Assembly: GCA_030630165.1 (NCBI GenBank)
Contig: DAOVNN010000046.1
Location: forward strand, 1 to 12,227
Length of the DNA stretch: 12,227 bases
Origin: Candidatus Krumholzibacteriota bacterium
GTDB lineage: Bacteria; Krumholzibacteriota; Krumholzibacteriia; Krumholzibacteriales; Krumholzibacteriaceae
Direction of reading: 5' to 3'
Part shown: in pieces, positions 7,177 through 12,227 of the stretch
How the letters are laid out: each line of letters opens with the position of its first letter
Position numbering within the stretch: position 1 is the stretch's first letter
The notes under the pieces: generated by a model
What the model was told of the DNA's origin: nothing
Database searches by the model: none
The model's input: only the letters and a program-made list of their open reading frames with translations
Program-made: the position numbers and the translations under genes

Positions 7177-9093
7177 TTAAACGTCCAGGTTCCGCACCGC
7201 GAGGGCGTTCTCCTGGATGAATTTCTTCCTCGGCTCGACCTGGTCGCCCATCAGTATCGTGAAGATATGATCGGCCTCGACGGCATCCTCCATTGTCACC
7301 TTGAGGATCGTCCGTCTCTCCGGATCCATCGTTGTCATCCAGAGCTGGTCGGGATTCATCTCTCCGAGGCCCTTGTATCGCTGGAGATAGATGCCCTTCG
7401 AGCCGCCCATCTCCTTTATGATCTTGTCCTTCTCTATATCGTCGTACGCGTACTTCACCGTCTTTCCCCTCTTCACGCGATAGAGCGGAGGCTGTGCGAT
7501 GTATATGCACCCCTCGCTTATCAGCTTCGGCATGTAGCGGAAAAAGAGTGTAAGTATCAGCGTCCTGATGTGCGCGCCGTCGACATCAGCATCGGTCATG
7601 ATTATGATCTTTTTGTAGCGCGCTTTTGTTATGTCGAACTCTTCCTCGCCGATGCCGGTCCCGAGCGCCGTGATCAGTGTCTTGACCTCTTCGTTGGCGA
7701 GGATCTTGTCGATACGCGCCTTCTCGACATTGAGGATCTTTCCCTTCAGGGGCAGGATCGCCTGGAAGCGCCTGTCCCTTCCCTGCTTCGCCGAGCCCCC
7801 CGCCGAGTCGCCCTCGACGAGGTAGATCTCACACTGTTCGGGGTCGGTCATCGAACAGTCGGCCAGCTTGCCGGGCAGCGCGCTCGACTCGAGCGCCGAC
7901 TTTCTCCGCACCAGCTCACGGGCCTTGCGCGCCGCGTCGCGAGCCCGCGCGGACTGCATCGCCTTTTCAATTATTTTTTTCGCGACCGGGGGGTTTTCCT
8001 CGAGAAACTCGGCCAGTTTCTGTCCGACCGACGCCGACACGAGTCCCGCCATCTCGCTGTTGCCGAGCTTACCCTTCGTCTGCCCCTCGAACTGCGGCTC
8101 AGGGAGCTTGACGCTGACAACCGCCGCTATCCCCTCGCGCACATCGTCGCCCGAGAGAGTCGTGCTCGTCTTGCTCTTCTTGAAGAGATTATTCTTCTGG
8201 GCGTAGTTATTGAAGGTCCTTGTAAGTGCGGTCCGGAATCCGGTGAGGTGCGTTCCCCCGTCGACCGTATTGATGTTGTTGGCGAAGCAGAATATCTTCT
8301 CCCCGTACGACGTGTTGTACTGCATCGCGATCTCTATCTCGTACGGCTCGGTCCTGTCTTCTATGTAGATCGGCTTCTTGTGGATCACTTCCCTGTTCTC
8401 GTTGAGGAAGTTCACGAACGAGACGATACCGCCGGAATAGCTGAAGTCGTGGCTCTTCCCGGAGCGCTCGTCTATAAAGACGAGGTTGACCCCCGCATTG
8501 AGAAAGGCCAGTTCGCGGATGCGCAGCGACAGGGTGTCGAAGCTGTATTCAAGGGTAGTGAATATCTTGCCGTTGGGCATGAACCTTACGACGGTGCCCG
8601 TGCGCTTCTTCTTCCCCGTCTGCGCCTTGGAATCGAGTTTGGTCTTCGGCACGCCCTTCTCGTAGCGCTGCGAGTAGATCTTCCCGTCGCGATAGATCTC
8701 GACCTCGAGCCACTCCGAGAGAGCGTTTACCACGGAGACGCCGACGCCGTGCAGGCCGCCCGAGACTTTGTAGCTGTCGTGGTCGAATTTTCCTCCGGCG
8801 TGCAGGGTCGTCATGACTACCTCGAGGGCCGGCTTCTTCTGCGTGGGATGCATGTCGACGGGGATGCCGCGGCCGTCATCCGATACGGTCACATGCCCCT
8901 CCTTCGATATGACGATCTCTATCTTCGAGCAGTGACCGGCCATTGCCTCATCGATCGAGTTGTCGATGACCTCGTAGATCATGTGGTGCAGACCGTGTAT
9001 GTCGGTGCTCCCGATATACATCGCCGGGCGCTTGCGTACCGCCTCGAGCCCCTTGAGGACCTGGATGCCTTTTGCTGTGTATTCCTTGCTCAT
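7177..9093 (-). CDS. gyrB: DNA gyrase subunit B
   Basis: GyrB is the ATPase subunit of gyrase. At 638 residues it is the short form, without the roughly 170-residue insertion of E. coli. The GHKL ATPase site shows EVIDNSIDEA (41-50, catalytic Glu41 and Mg-binding Asn45), DDGRGIPVD (72-80) and GGLHGVGVSVVNALS (112-126). The transducer includes KTSTTLSGDDVREG (308-321). The TOPRIM domain has EGDSAGGSAKQGRDR (427-441) and DADVDGAHIR (501-510). The C-terminal part has QRYKGLGEMN (571-580) and ends in the gyrase-type GDQVEPRKKFIQENALAV (616-633), which favours GyrB over ParE. The ATG overlaps the dciA stop by four bases (ATGA), a coupled-translation arrangement. gyrA follows on the same strand. 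Confidence 0.98.
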   Translation of the reverse strand: MSKEYTAKGIQVLKGLEAVRKRPAMYIGSTDIHGLHHMIYEVIDNSIDEAMAGHCSKIEIVISKEGHVTVSDDGRGIPVDMHPTQKKPALEVVMTTLHAGGKFDHDSYKVSGGLHGVGVSVVNALSEWLEVEIYRDGKIYSQRYEKGVPKTKLDSKAQTGKKKRTGTVVRFMPNGKIFTTLEYSFDTLSLRIRELAFLNAGVNLVFIDERSGKSHDFSYSGGIVSFVNFLNENREVIHKKPIYIEDRTEPYEIEIAMQYNTSYGEKIFCFANNINTVDGGTHLTGFRTALTRTFNNYAQKNNLFKKSKTSTTLSGDDVREGIAAVVSVKLPEPQFEGQTKGKLGNSEMAGLVSASVGQKLAEFLEENPPVAKKIIEKAMQSARARDAARKARELVRRKSALESSALPGKLADCSMTDPEQCEIYLVEGDSAGGSAKQGRDRRFQAILPLKGKILNVEKARIDKILANEEVKTLITALGTGIGEEEFDITKARYKKIIIMTDADVDGAHIRTLILTLFFRYMPKLISEGCIYIAQPPLYRVKRGKTVKYAYDDIEKDKIIKEMGGSKGIYLQRYKGLGEMNPDQLWMTTMDPERRTILKVTMEDAVEADHIFTILMGDQVEPRKKFIQENALAVRNLDV

Positions 9094-9407
9094 TCCCCGT
9101 CTCTCACCCTTTCCATCCTGAGCCGGATCGCAGTCACGCCAAGACCCGGGAATCTATCGTTGATCTTTTCTATAATCCGTTTCTGGTGAAATCTGATCTC
9201 CTGCATCCACGAGTTGTCCCTCACCTCAATGGTAAGAACGCCTTTCTTCAGATCGAGAGGACAGCTCTTCGACGCGAGAAGATCGCCTACTATCAGGGGC
9301 CATTCCTTTACCAGGCGCCCCTCATCCATCCGGTCCTCGAGACCGAGGATCCTCATGACCGCGGGGATGATATCTCCTACCCTTCCCTGCCCCTTTTTAT
9401 CACTCAT
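9090..9407 (-). CDS. dciA: DciA-like (DUF721) replicative helicase-loading factor
   Basis: DciA-family proteins interact with DnaB-type helicase and are the ancestral loader function in bacteria lacking DnaC or DnaI. The 105-residue product from ATG 9407 has GDIIPAVMRILGLEDRM near its N-terminus and the family core WPLIVGDLLASKSCPLDLKKG followed by LTIEVRDNSWMQEIRFHQK, matching 'W-x-x-I/V-V-G ... L-x-V-x-V-x-x-S-x-W' of DUF721. The frame is open up to an ATG at 9443 (117 residues), but that start has no Shine-Dalgarno. The 9407 start has GGAG (complement of 9417-9420) 9 bases upstream and puts the conserved domain near the N-terminus, so I prefer it. It overlaps gyrB by 4 bp. Its place between recF and gyrB matches many dnaA-dnaN-recF-gyrB clusters. 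Confidence 0.85.
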   Translation of the reverse strand: MSDKKGQGRVGDIIPAVMRILGLEDRMDEGRLVKEWPLIVGDLLASKSCPLDLKKGVLTIEVRDNSWMQEIRFHQKRIIEKINDRFPGLGVTAIRLRMERVRDGE

Positions 9408-9488
9408 TTCCCGCGGCTCCAGACGTTCTTTCGGTATCCCCATATACTATGATGAAACCGTTTGAAAATAAAGGAAAATATGGCCTTT

Positions 9489-10613
9489 TCAGGAGGCTTT
9501 CGGAGGACCCTCGGGGGCGCTGAAAACACCGTTTTCGACCTCGTACCTTGAAGCCCCTGAAATATCGCCGGGGAAGTCTTCTCCGCGGGGCGAAGTGATG
9601 AAGCTCTGGTACCTGTCGGAAAGCATTTTTCTCACTCCCGAGACGACGCCCGGATCGAGCTCGGAGAAGATATCGTCGAGCAGGACGACCGGCCTCTCTC
9701 CTCTACGGGCCATGATCACATCGGCCTGCGCGAGCTTCAGTACGACAGCGAGCAGCCGCTTCCGTCCCTGCGAGGCGAACCTGCGCACATCCTCTCCGGC
9801 GATCTCCATAATCACGTCATCGTAGTGAGGGCCGGCCAGAGTGTAACCCCTCCTTCTCTCGCTCTCACGCGCGGCGAGCAGGGCGGCCCTGAGGCTGTCC
9901 TCGCCCCCCGCATCCGGGTCATACGAACACCGATAGGCGAGCTTGAGCCCGTCATCGCGCCCGAGGACCTCGTCAAATATCTCTCTGGCGCGCTCGCTGA
10001 TTACTTCGAGCATCTCGATCCGCCCCTTGACGACCGCCCCTCCCTTTCCCGCCAGCGCCTCGTCCCACACGCCGAGCTGGGCCTCATCGAAAACCCCGCC
10101 CGCGGCTGCTGCCCTGAGCAGCGAATTTCTCTGCTTCAGCACCTGCCTGTATTCCTTCAGATCGGCGAGGAACCCCGGCGATACCTGCGCGGCAGTATAA
10201 TCAAGGTAGACCCGCCTCCCCGCAGGCGGGCCCGACGAAAGCTCAACGTCCCGGGGTGTAAATATGACGCTCGGCATAAACCCCAGGATCTCCGAGACGC
10301 CGTTCATCTGTTTCCCGTTGATGGAGAGCTTAGTCCTCCCGCTTTTTTCCTGTCCCATCTCGAGCTTGAACTCGACACCCGAGTCGCTTCTGCCCGTAAG
10401 CCTGAGAAAAAAGTGATCGCACCCGAACCTGATCAGCTCCGATGAACGCCTCGTCCTGAACGACCGCCCCAGCGAAAAGATGTGGATCGCTTCGAGCAGA
10501 TTCGTCTTTCCCTGGGCGTTGCGGCCCGTTATGAAGTTGAACCTTTCGGAAAACTCCAGAGAGGCGTCCTCTATGTTACGGTAGGAATTGAGATGGAGTC
10601 TCTCGACTATCAA
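9489..10613 (-). CDS. recF: DNA replication and repair protein RecF
   Basis: RecF is an SMC/ABC-like ATPase that, with RecO and RecR, loads RecA at gaps and stalled forks. The 374-residue protein starts MIVERLHLNSYRNI, followed by Walker A GRNAQGKTN (30-38), an ABC signature-like SQGRKRLLAVVLKLAQ (281-296) and Walker B/D-loop VVLLDDIFSELD (309-320). Length is normal. The start is TTG at 10613, the first possible in-frame start because a TGA lies just upstream. The best Shine-Dalgarno-like GGAGGGAG is 12 or more bases away. The dnaN stop is 27 bases upstream. A TTG with a distant binding site suggests low translation, perhaps coupled to dnaN, as suits a scarce protein. Confidence 0.96.
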   Translation of the reverse strand: MIVERLHLNSYRNIEDASLEFSERFNFITGRNAQGKTNLLEAIHIFSLGRSFRTRRSSELIRFGCDHFFLRLTGRSDSGVEFKLEMGQEKSGRTKLSINGKQMNGVSEILGFMPSVIFTPRDVELSSGPPAGRRVYLDYTAAQVSPGFLADLKEYRQVLKQRNSLLRAAAAGGVFDEAQLGVWDEALAGKGGAVVKGRIEMLEVISERAREIFDEVLGRDDGLKLAYRCSYDPDAGGEDSLRAALLAARESERRRGYTLAGPHYDDVIMEIAGEDVRRFASQGRKRLLAVVLKLAQADVIMARRGERPVVLLDDIFSELDPGVVSGVRKMLSDRYQSFITSPRGEDFPGDISGASRYEVENGVFSAPEGPPKAS

Positions 10614-10640
10614 GCCCGCTCAACGCTCCCTCCGGACTGG

Positions 10641-11747
10641 TCAGTTGATCCTGAGGGGCATTACGATACAGAGCTGTTTGACATCTCCTTTTTCGTCGAC
10701 CGGCATAACCATCCCCGCGTTGTCCGGTCTGTCCAGCCTGAAAGAGATCTCGTCACCTTCGATAGTCCTGAGTATATCCTGTATATAGGCGGCATTGTAG
10801 CCGATGTCCATCGGCTCGTCCGCGTAGTTCGCTTCGAGCTCTTCCCTCGCTTCCCCGAGATCCTGGGTCGTCACATGCAGGGTGAGTTTATCGCGATCGA
10901 GCGAGAAGACGACCTGGTGCGTAAGCGCGTCGGAAAGGATCGACACTCTCTTTGTCGCGGCGGAGAGTTCGTCCCTCGTAACAACGAGCGCCTTGCTGTT
11001 GCCTGACGGGATCACCTTCTGGTAGCTGGGGAACGGCCCCTCGAGAAGCCTTGAGTAAATAGACACATCGTTCATCTCTATTGATACGCTGTTGTCTCCC
11101 AGGCCGACCTTGATCATCTCGTCATTATCCGAATATGAGCGGAATGTGGAAAGGGCCTTTGGAGGCACGATCACTTCTGCCTTCTCAATATTCTTCAGGT
11201 CCACCTTCGCCTCGACCTTCGCCAGTCTGTGCCCATCGGTCGACACCATGATCAGGCCGTTACGGTCTACTTCCCAGTAGACCCCGCACAACGCCGGCCT
11301 TGTAAGGTCTGTCGAGACGGCATATATCGTCTTTTGTATCATCTTCCTCAGGAGAGGCGCCTGCACCTCGAACTCCGTGCTGCTCTCCTGTCTCGGCATC
11401 TTTGGAAAATCGTCCGCGCTCCGTCCGTTGACTGAGAACCTGCTCTTACCGCACTTGATCGTCAGCTTCTCCCCTTCTACCCCGAGGATCACCTCGTCCC
11501 CGGAGAGCGACTTTACGATCTCGGCGATCTTCTTTGCGGGAACGGCTATGCTTCCCGGTGTCTCTACGGTGCCGGCGACCTTCGATGTAACGGATATGTC
11601 GAGGTCGGTCGCCGAAAAACTGATCGTTGAACCCTCGGCGCTGACAAGAACCATCGAAAGAATGGGCATTGTGGTCTTGCCCGGCACCACTGACGATATC
11701 GCATTCATCTTTTTTGAGAGCTCTCCGAGCGGCACCTGGATCTTCAC
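10641..11747 (-). CDS. dnaN: DNA polymerase III beta sliding clamp
   Basis: DnaN forms the ring-shaped dimer that tethers DNA polymerase III and many repair proteins to DNA. The 368-residue product begins MKIQVPLGEL. Seen are VPGKTTMPIL (21-30), FSVNGRSADDFPKMP (104-118), TDGHRLA (170-176), EGPFPSYQKVIP (236-247), YIQDIL (321-326) and the typical end VMPLRIN, covering three clamp domains in order. The frame extends to a TTG at 11753, but AGGAGG (complement of 11755-11760) would then be one base from it. GTG at 11747 is 7 bases from the same site and gives the usual MKI-type N-terminus, so GTG is chosen. It is the first gene after the origin and carries its own leader with a hairpin. Confidence 0.97.
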   Translation of the reverse strand: MKIQVPLGELSKKMNAISSVVPGKTTMPILSMVLVSAEGSTISFSATDLDISVTSKVAGTVETPGSIAVPAKKIAEIVKSLSGDEVILGVEGEKLTIKCGKSRFSVNGRSADDFPKMPRQESSTEFEVQAPLLRKMIQKTIYAVSTDLTRPALCGVYWEVDRNGLIMVSTDGHRLAKVEAKVDLKNIEKAEVIVPPKALSTFRSYSDNDEMIKVGLGDNSVSIEMNDVSIYSRLLEGPFPSYQKVIPSGNSKALVVTRDELSAATKRVSILSDALTHQVVFSLDRDKLTLHVTTQDLGEAREELEANYADEPMDIGYNAAYIQDILRTIEGDEISFRLDRPDNAGMVMPVDEKGDVKQLCIVMPLRIN

Positions 11748-11754
11748 GCCCAAA

Positions 11755-11760
11755 CCTCCT
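11755..11760 (-). promoter_or_regulatory. dnaN ribosome-binding site
   Basis: AGGAGG on the minus strand (complement of 11755-11760) is a full anti-16S match. Its 7-base distance to GTG 11747, against 1 base to TTG 11753, decides the dnaN start. Confidence 0.85.
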
Positions 11761-11767
11761 GATGATC

Positions 11768-11785
11768 GCGGGGACCTGTCCCCGC
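11768..11785 (-). promoter_or_regulatory. GC-rich perfect inverted repeat in the dnaN leader
   Basis: GCGGGGAC-CT-GTCCCCGC is a perfect 8-bp inverted repeat around a 2-base centre. It lies 7 bases upstream of the dnaN Shine-Dalgarno and just downstream of a candidate -10 at 11791-11796. In RNA it would be a 5' hairpin (probably opening the innermost pair); in DNA it could be a palindromic operator next to the transcription start. No T-run follows in the dnaN direction, so a terminator is unlikely. Confidence 0.55.
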
Positions 11786-11790
11786 CATGA

Positions 11791-11796
11791 AGTATA
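11791..11796 (-). promoter_or_regulatory. Candidate -10 element for dnaN
   Basis: The minus strand reads TATACT (complement of 11791-11796), five of six bases matching TATAAT. It is about 44 bases before the GTG start, and transcription would begin near the leader inverted repeat. I see no convincing -35 hexamer 16-18 bases upstream, so the promoter is only suggested. Confidence 0.35.
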
Positions 11797-11867
11797 TCTT
11801 GTCATTCCTTCGTGGGAAGAAATCATAATTCAATCAAGGTGTGTTATTCAATAAAAAAAGCCAGTTC

Positions 11868-11882
11868 TTCCGGATTCCGGAA
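11868..11882. other. 15-bp palindrome TTCCGGA-T-TCCGGAA followed by a T-run on the minus strand
   Basis: TTCCGGATTCCGGAA is a perfect 7-bp inverted repeat around one base. In the dnaA-to-dnaN direction it can form a 6-bp stem with a 3-base loop, followed 8 bases later by seven T (complement of 11853-11859). It could be a weak terminator for dnaA transcripts or a dimeric protein-binding site inside the origin. The 8-base gap before the T-run and the short loop argue against an efficient intrinsic terminator. Confidence 0.4.
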
Positions 11883-11906
11883 TTCTTCTCCTCCTTCTTA
11901 TAAATA

Positions 11907-11930
11907 GAATAAGAACAGTAGTAGTAATAG
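11907..11930 (+). repeat. DnaA-trio-like 3-mer run (basal unwinding element)
   Basis: The plus strand reads, in consecutive triplets, GAA TAA GAA CAG TAG TAG TAA TAG. Read 3' to 5' from the box side this is GAT AAT GAT GAT GAC AAG AAT AAG, eight successive triplets with A in the middle, as in the DnaA-trio motif (3'-[G/A]A[T/A]-5') on which DnaA forms a filament on one strand. The run begins four bases (GC patch 11931-11934) after the box-like sites and leads into AT-rich TTATTCTATTTATAAG on the other strand. Orientation relative to dnaA and dnaN is the same as in B. subtilis. Confidence 0.7.
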
Positions 11931-11934
11931 AGGG

Positions 11935-11951
11935 TGTTGAAATGTTCATAA
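11935..11951 (-). promoter_or_regulatory. Two overlapping DnaA-box-like sites flanking the trio run
   Basis: On the minus strand TTATGAACA (complement of 11943-11951; one mismatch to TTATNCACA) overlaps by one base ATTTCAACA (complement of 11935-11943; three mismatches to TTATCCACA). They sit directly before a GC patch and the DnaA-trio-like repeats, where boxes that position the first DnaA protomers are expected. The second match is weak on its own; the position is the main support. Confidence 0.5.
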
Positions 11952-12054
11952 CAGGACTCCAACCCTTTCCTGCATGGATGAAATCATTCCGGGCCAGTGT
12001 AGAAAGAGCTGGGGAGAAGGATGGAAAAAAGAGATCTTTTCAACCGCCACGGAG

Positions 12055-12110
12055 AAATCCACAGCTGATAACATGGTTATCAACAGGCTTTCTGTGGAAA
12101 GTGTGGAAAG
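12055..12110. promoter_or_regulatory. Cluster of DnaA-box-like sites
   Basis: Matches to TTATCCACA are: AAATCCACA at 12055-12063 (+, two mismatches); TTATCAACA at 12077-12085 (+, one mismatch); and two adjacent copies of TGTGGAAAG at 12093-12101 and 12102-12110 (minus-strand CTTTCCACA, two mismatches each). A perfect inverted repeat TGATAAC-ATG-GTTATCA (12067-12083) places a second TTATC core opposite the TTATCAACA site. Four or five boxes in 56 bp, in both orientations and immediately after dnaA, fit a DnaA-assembly region. Confidence 0.7.
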
Positions 12111-12117
12111 AGCGGCG

Positions 12118-12227
12118 TCAGCCGGAGAGCTTCTTCCTGATATCGTCTACGCTGCCGGCAAAGGCGCCATCCTCAGACATGAGCTTATCGATCTTCCTGA
12201 CCCAGTCAAGAACGGTGCTCTGATCCC
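12118..12227 (-). CDS. dnaA: Chromosomal replication initiator DnaA, C-terminal 35 residues (5' part outside window)
   Basis: The minus strand from the right edge encodes 35 residues beginning DQSTVLDWVRKIDKL and ending DDIRKKLSG before TGA (complement of 12118-12120). It aligns without gaps and at equal length with the end of E. coli DnaA from Asp433 (DHTTVLHACRKI...), the DNA-recognition helix of domain IV and the final helix. Identities include Asp433, Thr436, Val437, Leu438, Arg442, Lys443 and Ile444. His434 is replaced by Gln, Thr435 by Ser, His439 by Asp and Ala440 by Trp. DnaA opens the origin and recruits helicase. Position just before an origin-like region and dnaN supports the call. 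The identification rests on a short fragment. Confidence 0.85.
   Translation of the reverse strand, partial: DQSTVLDWVRKIDKLMSEDGAFAGSVDDIRKKLSG

Larger units (their letters stand above)
11748..12117. other. oriC: Putative chromosomal replication origin (oriC), dnaA-dnaN gap
   Basis: This 370-bp stretch has no credible gene. From dnaA towards dnaN it holds a cluster of DnaA-box-like 9-mers (12055-12110), a middle part with nothing recognised (about 11955-12050), two more box-like sites (11935-11951), a GC patch (11931-11934) and DnaA-trio-like 3-mers (11907-11930). A short AT-rich segment, a 15-bp palindrome (11868-11882), a second AT-rich stretch (about 11819-11860) and the dnaN leader follow. 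Position between dnaA and dnaN and this order match known origins such as that of Bacillus subtilis. Boxes are degenerate against TTATCCACA, so binding is inferred. Confidence 0.8.

Noticed and set aside
4920..7220. Long plus-strand open frame of 766 codons opposite gyrA, extending beyond its start
   Set aside because: It is the mirror of gyrA: long antisense frames arise in GC-rich DNA with this codon use. The translation is rich in Leu/Arg/Asp/Val with no domain pattern, and gyrA motifs on the other strand are unmistakable.
7072..9189. Long plus-strand open frame of 705 codons opposite gyrB
   Set aside because: Antisense shadow of gyrB, which shows full ATPase and TOPRIM motifs. The plus-strand product has no recognisable domain or convincing ribosome-binding site.
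11748..11753. TTG start six bases upstream of the chosen dnaN start
   Set aside because: The AGGAGG site would be one base from this TTG, too close for initiation. GTG at 11747 has ideal spacing and the usual clamp N-terminus.
12010..12050. T-run (complement of the A-run near 12025-12030) as a dnaA terminator
   Set aside because: No stem of useful length precedes it on the minus strand; only 3-bp pairings were found.
11942..12223. Plus-strand open frame of 93 codons across the origin and the end of dnaA
   Set aside because: It covers the DnaA-box cluster and overlaps the dnaA coding end. There is no good ribosome-binding site and the product is low-information.

Overview
The window is the chromosomal replication-origin locus of a moderately GC-rich bacterium. 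Reading leftwards on the minus strand, it runs: 3' end of dnaA, a 370-bp gene-free stretch with origin features, dnaN, recF, a dciA-like gene, gyrB, gyrA, a secreted FlgD-Ig/sorting-domain protein, and hflX. One plus-strand gene for a polytopic membrane protein of GT-C glycosyltransferase type lies at the far left and converges on hflX. I see no tRNA, rRNA, CRISPR array, insertion sequence or prophage.

Lineage is inferred, not shown. A secreted protein with D-x-D-x-D-G calcium-type repeats and a C-terminal 'NPF...VYDVKGRLVR...G-x-Y-x-C/V' FlgD-Ig-like domain is typical of the FCB group and neighbouring candidate phyla (for example Krumholzibacteriota, Eisenbacteria, Latescibacterota, Zixibacteria). 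GyrB is the short form without the proteobacterial insertion, and DciA rather than DnaC/DnaI is encoded next to gyrB. Clear Shine-Dalgarno sites are present (dnaN, gyrA, the GT-C gene), and TTG and GTG starts are used.

Right part (11748-12117): the dnaA-dnaN gap contains a cluster of DnaA-box-like 9-mers next to dnaA. It is followed by two more box-like sites, a short GC patch, a run of 3-mers matching the DnaA-trio motif, and AT-rich DNA. This is the order known for the basal unwinding system of Bacillus subtilis, so I call it oriC. The visible DnaA C-terminus carries Gln where E. coli has His434, one of the DNA-contacting residues.

Centre (4557-11747): dnaN, recF, dciA, gyrB and gyrA code for the sliding clamp, a recombination mediator, a helicase-loading factor and both gyrase subunits. 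They are closely packed, with a 4-bp ATGA overlap between dciA and gyrB. Two small hairpins precede gyrA. All these genes are transcribed away from the origin, co-directionally with a fork leaving it.

Left part (1-4557): gyrA stops in TAATG, which also starts the secreted-protein gene. That gene's stop is one base from the hflX start, so the secreted protein and a ribosome-associated GTPase appear to be extensions of the replication operon. hflX ends four bases from the convergent membrane-protein gene, and a perfect hairpin contains both stop codons. At the extreme left edge a start codon with a good ribosome-binding site suggests a divergent gene beginning at base 3. I found no obviously new multi-gene system. 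The most interesting signals are the origin architecture with the altered DnaA helix, and the secreted protein inside the gyrase operon.
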